NCBI RefSeq assembly: GCF_035222375.1
Contig: NC_085889.1
Coordinates: forward strand, 1,984,001 to 2,048,000
Length of the DNA stretch: 64,000 bases
Source of the DNA: Podospora pseudocomata
Taxonomy: Eukaryota; Ascomycota; Sordariomycetes; Sordariales; Podosporaceae
Direction: 5' to 3'
Positions 1 to 11,111 of this stretch are shown here, one piece after another. The first letter of the stretch is position 1, and each line of letters starts with the position of its first letter. A program made the translations under genes and the position numbers. A model generated the notes under the pieces. The model ran no database searches. It worked only from the letters and a program-made list of their open reading frames with translations, and had not been told where the DNA came from.

Positions 1-891
1 TCACCCCTGGTGGCAAGAGAAAGGTATGATATTGTTGGGACTGAAATCCTTCAGCTACAGCTACTTACGCGGCCTGCCGTATAGATGAATGCGAACCCAA
101 CCGCTTAAATCGAATGAACATCACTGAGGGAGGGGCTCTATCTCGCTAGGCGTTGAGGACTGGGCATGGGAATATGGGCTCGCTATCTTTCTAACGGCGC
201 TTGGACTCGGTCGGCAACGTTGCGCTGGTAATTGCGGTGGCCATCTCAGCCTGGCATCAGGGCGCATCGGCGTTTCGGTCGGAGGATGACATGATGTCCG
301 TTTGGGGCCGACATCTGGCCATAGAGTTGAGAAATTTTTTATTGGGGCCGTGTGGCCATAATCCAAGAGATCTCATAATCAACACCGGTTTGGAGTTCCT
401 CCCATATCTTGAATGTCTGTCTCTGCTCAACAGGAGGGAATATGCAGCATCCTTCTCATGACAATGAATTTCCAAGGTGCAGCATATTCCGACTGACTGG
501 GACCGTGTACTACATCCCATCCCCAGCTATGTGCCAGTGAATAATGTGAATGCTGACGGATCTGAGCCAAGCCAGGAAGTTGTTCTGTCTGCATGAGATG
601 CTGGTCTGTTTATCTTATGAACCTCTTGGCTGAACGAGAGCTGTGATTTGCTGGAACAGAATTAATATGGGGTTACTTGCCAGTCTGGGCGTGTGGCTTC
701 AGCTGGCACCAGTGGTGGGAGCTCTCCGGCCCCACAAAGAATTTTAGGGTTGGTTGGCTCTGCGCACCAGTTTCGAGAAATTCGCAGCAAAAAGCTTCCC
801 CGCCTAGAGAAAAAAGTCCGCCTTGAAGCGACCGACCGAGTTCCACGACAACAACATCTCCCCTTTCGACACCCACCGAAACATAGAAATC
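1..891. other. Upstream flank of rps2, no gene seen
   Basis: Open frames here are under 90 codons, overlap each other on both strands and resemble no family I know. I see no tRNA or repeat. The last 150 bases before 892 must hold the promoter and 5' UTR of the ribosomal protein gene. Confidence 0.5.
744..751 (+). promoter_or_regulatory. Telobox-like TTAGGGTT element upstream of rps2
   Basis: TTAGGGTT lies about 140 bases before the rps2 ATG. Telobox-type AGGGTT/AACCCT elements are known in ribosomal protein gene promoters of several fungi and plants. The assignment rests on this single short match and its position. Confidence 0.3.
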
Positions 892-1854
892 ATGGCTGAT
901 CGGGGAACTGGTGCCCGCGGCGGCGGCTTTGCTGCTCGTGGTGATCGTGGTGGTGATCGCGGCCGTGGCCGTGGCCGTGGACGTGGACGTCGCGGCGGCA
1001 ACAAGAACGACGAGAAGGAGTGGCAGCCCGTCACCAAGCTCGGTCGTCTCGTCAAGGCCGGCAAGATTAAGAGCATGGAGGAGATCTACCTCCACTCTCT
1101 CCCCATCAAGGAGTACCAAATCGTGGATTACTTCCTCCCCAAGCTCAAGGATGAGGTCATGAAGGTGCGCATTTTCGCCAAACCACGAACCCCAGCCCGA
1201 CGATTCGAAAACACCGTTCCGCCCGATTTCATACCAGTTTCTAACATGCAATTTTACTCCCCTACAGATCAAGCCCGTCCAGAAGCAGACCCGTGCCGGT
1301 CAGCGTACCCGCTTCAAGGCTATCGTTATCATCGGTGATTCCGAGGGTCACGTCGGTCTCGGTATCAAGACTTCCAAGGAAGTCGCGACTGCCATCCGTG
1401 CCGCCATCATCATCGCTAAGCTCAGCGTTGTTCCCGTCAGACGTGGTTACTGGGGTGCCAACCTCGGTGCTCCCCACTCCCTCCCCACCAAGGAGAGCGG
1501 CAAGTGCGGTTCCGTCACCGTCCGTGTAAGTAGCAGATCAAGCCTGGCGCGCCAGCTCAAGGGACTCAGAAATGCTAATTGGACGCCCAGCTCATCCCTG
1601 CCCCCCGTGGTACTGCCATCGTCGCTTCCCCCGCCGTCAAGCGTCTCCTCCAGCTCGCCGGTATCGAGGATGCCTACTCCTCTTCTTCCGGCTCCACCAA
1701 GACCCTCGAGAACACCCTCAAGGCTACCTTCGCCGCTGTCTCCAACACCTACGGTTTCCTCACCCCCAACTTGTGGAAGGAGACCAAGCTTATCCGCTCT
1801 CCTCTGGAGGAGTTTGCCGACACCCTCCGGGACGGCAAGCGTTACACCAACTAG
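892..1854 (+). CDS. rps2: 40S ribosomal protein S2 (uS5)
   Basis: Structural protein of the small ribosomal subunit, acting in decoding accuracy near the mRNA entry channel. Exons are 892-1164, 1268-1525 and 1591-1854. Both introns start GT and end CAG, and the second has a GCTAAT branch site. The N-terminus starts MADRGTG and carries an RG-rich tract ([11 protein letters not shown]), the usual arginine-methylated tail of eukaryotic S2. Next come [13 protein letters not shown] and, across the first junction, [17 protein letters not shown], both hallmark S2 segments. The double-stranded-RNA-binding-like S5 core ([12 protein letters not shown]) and the S5 C-terminal domain ([12 protein letters not shown]) follow. 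Length is close to the family norm. The start is the first ATG after a purine-rich leader and gives the expected N-terminus. Confidence 0.97.
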
Positions 1855-2542
1855 GTTGCTTCTGAATGAGGGTGATGCTCAGTCAGTGGGATGTGGTGCT
1901 TTGGGGCGTCTATGGTTTTGCGCGCATGGGCTCCGGCAATAGACAAGGGCTGTCAAAAATAGCATGATTGGCCTAAATCACAAATTATGATTTGATCACG
2001 AAGTCTATGGTTTTTTCTTGTTTCTTTACAAAACAGTTCCGTCTTCTGGTGCACAGTGATAGGCCTGGTGAGGTGTCAGTGTGTCCAACTGGGTCAACAC
2101 CTTCTCGTTTCACTGGTTGTAATTGACTCTGTAGGTTCGCTTGGCTCCTCCCATGCATCCCTCTCCTGGAAGGCACAAACATCAGGTAGCATGTCGATGA
2201 ACCATATTGAAAACTCGCTCCTTATTTGGACCATAGCGGAGGATTTGATCCTCTCTGCACCCAATCCCGATCAACATACTCGCTTTTGCTTACATGCCTA
2301 CAGCCTGTGGAAGGGGTCATCTTGGTAACTGACTGCAGGAGGATCGACTTCTCCAAGCTGCTGTTCATCTTGATTCTTCCTGGACGCCTACTCTTCCTCA
2401 AGTGATTGGACACGACGCTTGTCTTGGATCTTTTTAGACTTTAAGCTTTGGGCTAGTTTGCCATCTTGATTTTGGAGCTGTCTCGACTAAACCCTTACTT
2501 TTCTACAGTTGCCCGTTAAGCACTTACGGCCTGTCTAGCAGC
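1855..2542. other. Spacer between rps2 and the WSC remnant
   Basis: Holds the 3' UTR of rps2. Only short overlapping frames occur on both strands and none is recognisable. Confidence 0.5.
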
Positions 2543-4070
2543 ATGCCTCAAGTCGGTCGTTGTTCGCTTCTCTTTCTCCTACTTCCAACTGTCCACGGCC
2601 TGTGGAATTCAACCATTTCCCCAGACCTGTCGATAGTTCAATCCGATGGGAGACAATAGCTCCCTTTGCCACCCCATGAAGGTTAGGCATCCCCGACCTT
2701 CCGCTTCCAAATCTATCGTCTTCTCTTTTTGCTCTGAAGCCCATCGCTGCGCCTGAAGCACCCCCTCCAGTCCCTACAGCAGCCTAGGTTTCCCCCACAA
2801 TCCCGCAAGGTATGTCACCTGCTTCCTGGCCAACATGGCCATGTTCTTTCTTGCCCGAACTGAAAGCTTCAACCATTACGTCGATACCTGGTGGGATGAC
2901 CAACAAGCTCTGTATCAAGTTCAGTCTGATATGCCCTTTTTCGCTGGCCGCTACCGAATACGGCTTCGAGTGCTACTGTGGCGATGTGCTGGTGGACTCT
3001 TGGTTGAGGGGTGGTGATTCGGACTGCAACAAGCCGCGCCCTGCTGTTGCGACAGGCAATCGCGATTGCGAATGGGCAATGAGTCTCTGGAACGCCGACG
3101 ATGGCAAAGTTCCCAGGGTTTTCGGTCCTCAAGAGCATTTCGTGCCTCCCACCCTTGCTCCTGGTGAAATTGACGTCCTTGCCTACGTGGGTGGCCTGCG
3201 ACAGACTGCTGTATTGGTTGCAACTCCGGTATATGAGTGGCCGGCTGGGAGTCATACACTCTCGTCGTCGTCTTCATATGCTTCAAATATCGACATGACA
3301 GCTCTTGCAGCCAGCGTCTACGCCATTGTATCAGCTGCCATGAAGCAGGCACAAGGGCTTGTGGTATCGGAAGTTTGCAGAAAAGTCTATGGGGACCTTA
3401 TAGAAAAGGTCGCCAAAGCAGCTATTGATAGCACTACTACTACCACATTCAGCACGACGACGCTCATGACTACTGTTATATGTACCGAGTCTACTAGTTC
3501 ATTAGTGACGAGCAATTCACCGATATCGTTGATAACCTCCCATCTGTAGCGTCTCATCAGGCGGAGGTGACAGGCACTATCTCTAATGATTCACACTACT
3601 GATGGCCTCCATGCCATCCCTGTCTGATTTGGACTCGAATAGCTTTGGGTCAGACCCGACTGTTCCAAGTCCCTCTACGGTTCCTGGGAGCGTCAGCGTT
3701 GCGGCCTCTCAGTTACCCTCGACATCTCCGGATTTGAGCATAGTCTCAAACGAAACGACTGAGTCAACGTTCCCTGATGCTTTCAGTCAGGTCATCGTCA
3801 TCACAGTGATGACAACAGCCCTACCAGTTATAGCTAATATGGCGGCGTCCCAGCAGACTCAACCACCATACCTAGCTTGCCTCTGGGCTGTCACACCCTT
3901 TCTCGGCGTCAGTACTTGGGAACAGGCACCGCAGGGGGCACATACATATGTGGCTACTGGTGGACAACGGAGGGAACGGTGGTCTTTTGTGGCATGAAGA
4001 GGTTAACTTTGAACGAAGGATGTTTCTGGGAAGGCGATATGACATTTATTACGTTTTATCTTTGTGTTTA
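2543..4070 (+). pseudogene. Decayed secreted WSC-domain protein gene
   Basis: At 2543 a short frame opens MPQVGRCSLLFLLLPTVHG, a plausible signal peptide, and soon stops. From about 2880 parts of a WSC (carbohydrate-binding, eight-cysteine) domain are readable. MTNKLCIKF and TEYGFECYCGD lie in one frame, and the piece SDMPFFAG that should sit between them lies in another, so at least two compensating frame changes are present. SDCNKP and MSLWNADDGK follow, with several of the usual cysteines missing. After that come a Ser/Thr-rich stretch (STTTTTFSTTTLMTT), a stop at 3547-3549 and a further Ser/Thr/Pro-rich frame at 3602-3997. This is the layout of a cell-wall WSC protein with a mucin-like stalk. 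An unusually spliced live gene is possible, but I could not find introns that rejoin the pieces. Confidence 0.5.
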
Positions 4071-7000
4071 GATGAAATTCTATCGCACCAGGGCCGCTGC
4101 ATAGTTAGGTGGGGAGGAAGAAGCCAACATCATGAGGGTACACTTTAACTCTTGTGGGCAAATCAGACGGAATATTTTCGGGCTATTGGGTATGTGTTAA
4201 GAGCGCTGGGCTGGAAGACTTTGGGTCTGCTTTTTGTCTTGTTTTCTCTAGTTTAGCATATCACAGACGACGGTCTTTGCTGGTTTGATTTCTTTTATTG
4301 GTTCCAGATTTGCTCTTATACATGATGCTGGTGGGGATATTACAGTGCAAAGATGATATGTGATTCAGCCTTCTCTTTGCGACTGAAACGGCAACGATGT
4401 CCCAACACATTGACAGGACGCTTCCATATCGATTGGATGTCTCGGTACCCAGCTAGAACACAGGCTACGGAGGATAGTCATCATGAACATGCCTTTAAAG
4501 ACAGCCATAGGCCCCGAAAGAAAGGTAAAGACCTCGAAACACAGTTAATAGGCTTTGTAAGATAGTTGATAGGATAATACCATGGCCTGTTTTGTATTTT
4601 GCAAGGTATAGGTCAATGTTTAACATGTGTTTTAAAGACTTGCTGTGTTCGGTTCTTTTGTCCAAAGTATGCCAGGCCAGGGACTTCGTTGCTTGGTTGC
4701 AATGCTGGGTGTTTATTAATCGATGGCTCCTTCATTACAACACCACAAAATATCCCTCATGAGGTGGAGGTGAATCGACCCCCCCGTGGTCATTGTTACG
4801 AGATGCTTTGCTTTACGGCGCAAGTAGCCGGCCTGGGATACATGGTCGAGGTTTCTCTTTGCTCTCCTCCATCAACCAAAAGTTGCGAGAGAAAAAAAAA
4901 AAAAGACAAAATACGTCTGTCTGGAACGCTCGGTGGGTTGTGTCATCAAACTCCAACGGAGTTGGTGAGAACAGAGAAAACCTTGCGAGCTCTCAGCGGT
5001 TGTTTGCGCTGAAGGCAGTCCAGAAGGTGTGAGTGGGGTGATTCGGGGATTGTGCTTTTTTGGATACGGCCCGAAAGAGAGGGCGGTGTTATGGAGATAT
5101 TGGTGAGGTGAGCAAGGCGAGGAGTGTTCTCAGATATTTGGCGAGATGACAAGTTTTGCAAATAGTAACTCGGGGGTAGGCTTTTCACATCATCACAAGC
5201 GCAGTCAATGTCAGTCATGTTCCGGTTAGGTACCACCGTGAGTAAATAGAGTTGTTGTTTGTTGAGAGAAACAAACGGCAGAGGGTACAACCTCGAGGAG
5301 ACGGTCCCGAGATGCGCGTGAGGGCATGAGAGGGATGGACTCGAGAGGCAGTAGCACATGAGTTGCAGAGTCGCGTGCCGACTGCCGTGTCCCGCGGAGA
5401 TAGGATGGTTGAACATGGATTTGAACCTCCGTTTAAGAGAGAACATGGCGAAGGGAAAACCCCAGAGAAGGAGGCTGTTGTGTGTTTCTGGGGAGAATGC
5501 TGAATTTTTTTCTCACTTTTGGGGAGTGGATTTGGAGGAGTTGTGTGATGGAGTGACACGAAGCGAGCTCCTGACTTCGGCAGCATCTCTGCCAAGCTTG
5601 GCATGAGAGCATAACAACCCGTTACTTGCATACTCCAGGAGCATGCCGGTTGTTGAATATGCACAGACCATCCCCAGTCTGCACGGAGTTGGCCGGCGCA
5701 GGGTTCAGATGGTCCCCAATTTCTACCCCTCACGACAGACAGGTATTTCCCCTCACGAGGTGTAGCGGTAATGACGGGACAGACCCCAACACCCCACTTC
5801 CCAAGGTGTGGGCAGCTGCCAGTTGCAGTGTAAAAAGGAGTTCGGCTGAATTTTCGCAAGACAACTTCGCATTGAGGCCATCCATAATGTTCAACTTTAA
5901 ACAAACAAATATCTCCGCTTCCCCAGATATTAGTGCGATAGATTGGACGAGGGACTCCATTCATGAGAAGATCCAGAATCCAGCAAAGCAACAACGGCAC
6001 CTGCACCAACGCCGCCGAGCGACGAGTTGCCTGGTTTCGCGGTGGAGAGTGTCTGCTGTCCGGACGGCTGTTTACCCGCACTTGGGATAGTTGAGCCCCC
6101 GTTTTGATTAACGAGCTGGAGCATCATGAAAGACCACAATGGAAGGATGCAAGATCCACTCGGACCCGGAGACGGTGACTGACAAGTGTGGGTTCTTCTA
6201 ACAAGTGCAGCAAAGACTGACATGTGTGGCCAGTGCTCCGAGTGTCTGATTACCATCCACCAACGTTGGTTTTGCAAGATATCTATTCAGATGCTTTATA
6301 CTTCGTTTGGAGGCTATAATGAGCTAGTGTAGAGATGACATGTGAGTCTGCTCTACCGACTGCTTGGAATGGTGGCCGCTGAATTCTTGGAGAGGTCGGA
6401 CATTTCGAGGGTTGGAGATTTGCATGATGTCAGAGCCAGTGCAACATGCGGTTATGATCGTCTCGAAGGTTCATCTCAACCCTTCGGAAACAGCAGCAGA
6501 CTCTTTACCCCATACCCGCCGTACCCCAGATGGTGCCATGATAATAGCTAAAGCTGGGGAAATTTCCATTTTTTCTTTTCAAACCACCGATGCTAAACAT
6601 TGGGGCCCCGGATTTGCGGACACTCTCATTGATGTGACTGACCCGCTTGCTTCATCCATGTTTCCGGAAGCCGAGGATGAAGACGAGAGCGAGATCCATT
6701 GCTTCTGCTATATTTTGTCCTGGCTCCCACAGCCTGAAGTTTTCCATGTCTGATGGAAAAATAATATCTATTTCGACCCCTGATTTTGGACGGGTTTTTC
6801 GCCATATGTTTCGCTGACACTTTGGGTTGCTTGCCGCGCCTTGTCAAAGATTTCAGCCCTCTCGGGCGACCGGGAGAACGCATGCCCAGGCGGCAGTGAC
6901 GGTAGTGACGGTAAATGGCGGCGATCTAGCAGGCGTTGGCAAACAACCAGAGGGACGTTGCGCGGCTGCTTCTTGGGTGCTTGGCCATGCGCATGGCTGC

Positions 7001-8611
7001 AATTGCCCATTTCGTGGTCGTAGCGATGGAAGCGGCCATAATATCTTGGCACCAAGCCGTTAGTGGCTTGGGGTCCTCGATGCACCTCTTGGCTCTCAAC
7101 CTCCAACAACAGCAGGACGCCCCAGACGACCTGAAAACACCAGATTTAAGCGTCGAATTGCGCATCCACTGACCCTGTTCAAACCACATGGGCCAACCTG
7201 GACAAGCACCCCGCCGCTGGATCTGGAACGTCGTTTCTCCGAACGCACGTCCCACCCACCCATCACGGCACTCTTGACTCCTCAAGGTCTTGATATCTGC
7301 GAAACAGGTGCTGGGTAGAACTACGGAGTATCCGTACTCTATATGATTCAGGCCAAACACACGGCCACACTCTAGGTGTGCCACCTGAGATGCTGTGCGC
7401 ACCACACTTTTACGTTACAAGTCTACATATATGCAGGCATCGCCCCATGGCGCAATCAAAAGACCCCCATGAATCCCATAGCCGTCATCGCAGGCCCTAG
7501 CTCAGCAGTCACTGGTCGCGCCAAGAAAGAGGCAGTCTTGGCATGTTCTGAGGCTCATTCATTGACACCCTGTAGCGCCACTGGCTTGTTCTTGGATGCC
7601 GAGCTTTTCAGACGTCAGAGGACATCATTGATCCCCAAATCACCATTGTCCAACCTCTGCGTGGGCGTTTACTAACTATCTGCGATGTCCTTTCCAGAAC
7701 CTGGTTGTCAAGAGTTGATATCACGGGGAGCACGTGGCTTTCTCCCAAACAGAAGAGCTGGTCATGGTATAAGCCAGATGGACGGGCATCCCATGTCCTG
7801 CGTTGGGTTCCCCGGATGGGGACACCCCGGGTTCTGCGTTTGCGGACAAACTTCCAACTCGCTGGATACCGGTGAGAGAAGGCCTGGCTTTATCTGATGT
7901 GGATGAGTCCCGTTCCATTTTGGTTACGAGCCCCCTTTATTGCAGCGCAACCGTCAACCAGGAAGCTCCTGGACGTGGAGCTAGCCCCCTTTGACGGGGA
8001 CTGGTCCGTCACCATCTTCATCCACACTTGTCCCAGAGATAGGGCACACCTGCCCTGATGGTGCCTCGGCCGAGCCAATGGGCGTGAGACACTCAAACGG
8101 CAGGTCAAGTGTCCCCGTCCACTGCCGTCATCCCTAGATCCCAGTGACAGTGGGCAAGTTGTGGAGAATAGTCTGACTGCCAACGGCGCTATATTTCTCC
8201 CTTCAACCGTAAATAGTAAATCCACCTTTTCACCTGGGCGAGCTGGGGTACATACGGATTTCATTGTGTCCGGTATGCCGTGAGGCAGCGCAGATGCCCA
8301 CTCACCCTCCCTCGCAACTGGTGCGAGTGACCCGCTTCGTGCTCCTTTGGGAGCTTGGGGCCGCATCTGGTTCGACGATCCCAGATGATCGCTGCCTCCC
8401 CCCAGCAACCCCAGATCCTGGACGTGGCTGTTGGGGTACTATCCCGATACTGCATATATCAAGCCCGCCGTCGCCCTCCCCCGTTCCAACCTCTGTCACA
8501 CCTCCAGTTCACTCTTCTCATCTTCTCTTGAATACCATCAAGCTACGGCCTCTTTCTTGCATTGTATCAGAGGAGAGTGACAGGACTCAACAACCTACTT
8601 TACCACACACA
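4071..8611. other. 4.5 kb with no credible gene
   Basis: Many frames are open but none resembles a protein family. The longest, on the minus strand at 5215-6081, is rich in Cys, His and Trp and looks like translated non-coding DNA. A 109-codon frame starting at the ATG at 6424 has fairly ordinary composition (EISIFSFQTTDAKHWGPG) but no recognisable motif and no splice support. A 13-A run lies near 4890. The last 300-400 bases should hold the promoter and CT-rich leader of the SatP transporter gene. No terminal repeats, tRNA or transposase fragments were noticed. Confidence 0.5.
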
Positions 8612-9809
8612 ATGTCCAACTCTGGGGGTTCTCTTACTGAGAAGGATATGGGCCATGCGACCGGCGCGGCGCCGAATACCCATGGGCCTGCCACCGGTCA
8701 CTACCGGGGCGGATACGATCCCCGGAACCCAATGGCCAACATCCACGCCGGCGACGAGCCCAGGCTCCCAGCCTTCGGTGGTGAATTCCAGCCCGGTCTC
8801 TGGCGGCCTGTGGAGAAGCGCCAGTTCGCCAACCCGGCGCCTCTGGGTCTGAGTGCTTTCGCTCTCACCACTTTCGTCCTTTCGGCTATCAATCTGGGCA
8901 CCCGCGGTGTCAATGTTCCCAACATTGTTGTTCCCCTTGCCTTTGGCTATGGTGGCTTGGTCCAGCTCCTGGCTGGTATGTGGTAAGTTGACCTCCATTA
9001 TCAATATCACTTGTCACTGTTTCACACATGCTAATAACATGCTTTAGGGAGATGGTTGTTGGCAACACCTTTGGTGCTACCGCCTTGTCATCCTATGGTG
9101 GTTTCTGGATTGCTTGGGGCCTCTTGCTCACTCCTCACTGGAACATCCTTGGCGACGAGGGCCCTTACAAGACTGATGCCATCACCTCCTCTGATCCCAT
9201 GATGTACGAGTCGGCCATGGGCTTCTTCCTCACAGGCTGGTTCATCTTTACGACAATCCTCCTCCTGTGCACACTGCGTTCGACCGTCATGTTCTTCCTC
9301 CTTTTCTTCACCCTCGACCTCTGCTTCCTCATGCTTGCCTGCTCCCATTACTCTCACTCGAACGGGAACACTGAGATGTACCACACCCTCACCAAGGCTG
9401 GCGGTGGCTTCGGTATGGTCGCAGCCTTTTTGGCCTGGTACAATGCATTTGCCGGTATTGCCGATAGCAGGTATGAACTTATTCCCGTTGACGTTGTTCT
9501 CTTTGTTGTTTTGCCTCCCCCTAACCCCCTTTTGGGAGTTCTTGACGTACCCCGCACCATCAATGACCCCCAACTTGAAGTCGGAGATTCCCTTGGTTAC
9601 ATCGGCCAAGCAAGCCATGGCACGCCACTTCCGTCAAACCAAGCTGCTATGAGCCGCACGAGATCTTCTGAGAACAGTAACGCTGACATCACCTTTTCTA
9701 CAGCAACTCTTTCTTCCTCATTCCTGTCTTCCACTTCCCCTGGTCTGAGAAGGGTCGCGAGGCCAGACTCGCTCGCGCCGCTACCCGGGAGACTCGGGAC
9801 TCGGCTTAA
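8612..9809 (+). CDS. GPR1/FUN34/YaaH (SatP) family acetate/ammonium transporter
   Basis: Six-helix plasma-membrane protein of the family that includes Ady2/Ato and AcpA, which move acetate and are linked to ammonia export. Exons are 8612-8982, 9048-9470 and 9704-9809, coding 299 residues. The signature of the family, [18 protein letters not shown], begins helix 1. It is preceded by a hydrophilic cytosolic N-terminus with [19 protein letters not shown]. Helix segments follow ([80 protein letters not shown]). The last exon supplies [19 protein letters not shown], the family C-terminus. Intron 1 (65 bp) has a GCTAATAAC branch site. Intron 2 is long for this window (233 bp). The substrate is inferred from the family only. 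Confidence 0.93.
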
Positions 9810-11111
9810 GAGACACGTCACGACACGCATGTTGGCATCATTTTTTATGAATGATTTCGGTTTTTGGAATGGATACATTCACGGCTGAACACAGCACCGT
9901 GGATGATGGGAAACGTTATATTTATATTTATATATTTTTTTGGGGGGATTTTATCCTGAGCAAAGTTTCCTGAACCTGGACATAGTTCGTTTTAACTAAC
10001 GGCGTTGACGAGAACAATGGATGACGGATGGAGTTTTTTTTGTCTTTTTTTTCTTGGTTGAATTAAGCAAGCGAACTGCAAAAGGCGCAGCGAGGGCAGC
10101 ATCAAAAGCTTTGGGATACTGAACGATTACATACCTATAATATCACACAGTACATACCTACCTGACTTACATGCTAATCCAAAAGTTTCATGATTGGCAG
10201 ATGTGCAACACTGATGACTTTCACATTCATGTAATTTTGCACAATTATACACGCGCACAAATCTAAGGATTGGCGGATTATGCAGGGTTATCACTGCACA
10301 CAACGGTCAACGGTTTTCAGATGATCCGTGGAAGTGGGCCTGACCTTCAGGTAGAACTGCCGTTGTCGCGGCCCTTGCGGGCTTTGTAAAAGCTGACAGT
10401 TTGCATGTCGCAACTGCTCCAGAGATGGACCTGATGTTTGTTGAGTTGTGGAGACATTTTCGGTGGAATCTCAGGCTTCAGGGTTATCTTTTAACCTCTC
10501 TTTCTTCACAAGGCACGTGACGCCGAGCTGTCGCTCTCAATCGCTCAGCGAGCTCACTTCAGCCTCGGAGGTGGTCTGACATTTTGGTCAACTCGCTTTG
10601 CTCTTCTCTTTCTTCTCCGGGAGTTCTTGCTTCCTACCTGGCCTGCGTATCATCTTAACTACCTAGCGGCGAACCGGCATTCTGCATGTGCAACAGAAAA
10701 TGTCGTGCGAGGAGCATTGCGTCTTTGTCGGGTAAATCGGTGATCTGATGCCGTGTCGCTCGAAGGCGTGGGAAGGACAACCATATGCTGTGAAGCATAA
10801 AATCACAAAGATGCATAGATCTTTTCATGATCGCATCTCGGGATGTCGGTAGCTCTCTTCCATCGCACGGCCCAGGCTCGTGACAAGAGACTTTTCCAGA
10901 AGACATCGGCGGTCAGACATCAGACAACCTTTCGACACCGATGTAATATCACCTGATATCTCCCCAAACCTTGGGTGGCCAGCGCCCAACTGGGCGGACA
11001 CCTTCCACGTCCATCATCTTAGCTAGAGCTGCTTCCTGTGATAAATCCCCATTGCTGTCGTCGTCTGTTGCCAGCGACTGTCTTTCTCCTGTTCACCTCT
11101 ACGATTCTGTT
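9810..11111. other. Intergenic, 3' UTR of SatP gene and fumarate reductase promoter
   Basis: An AT-rich stretch (near 9917-9945) and T-runs follow the SatP stop. Between 10,450 and 11,000 the DNA is rich in CT tracts typical of fungal promoters and leaders. The frame of the next gene runs open upstream to 10971, but its ATG at 11112 gives the more typical N-terminus. No other gene is seen. Confidence 0.45.

Noticed and set aside
673-1272. 199-codon minus-strand frame opposite rps2
   Set aside because: Antisense shadow of the RG-rich first exon; Ala/Thr repeats mirror the GC-rich codons.
5405-5430. tRNA T-arm-like sequence on the minus strand (GGTTCAAATCC)
   Set aside because: The T stem does not pair and no anticodon or acceptor stem is found at the right distance.
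5215-6081. 288-codon minus-strand frame
   Set aside because: Cys-, His- and Trp-rich, uneven composition, no motif or signal; reads as chance.
6424-6753. 109-codon plus frame from ATG at 6424
   Set aside because: Ordinary composition but no motif, splice support or family likeness; mentioned only as a weak candidate.
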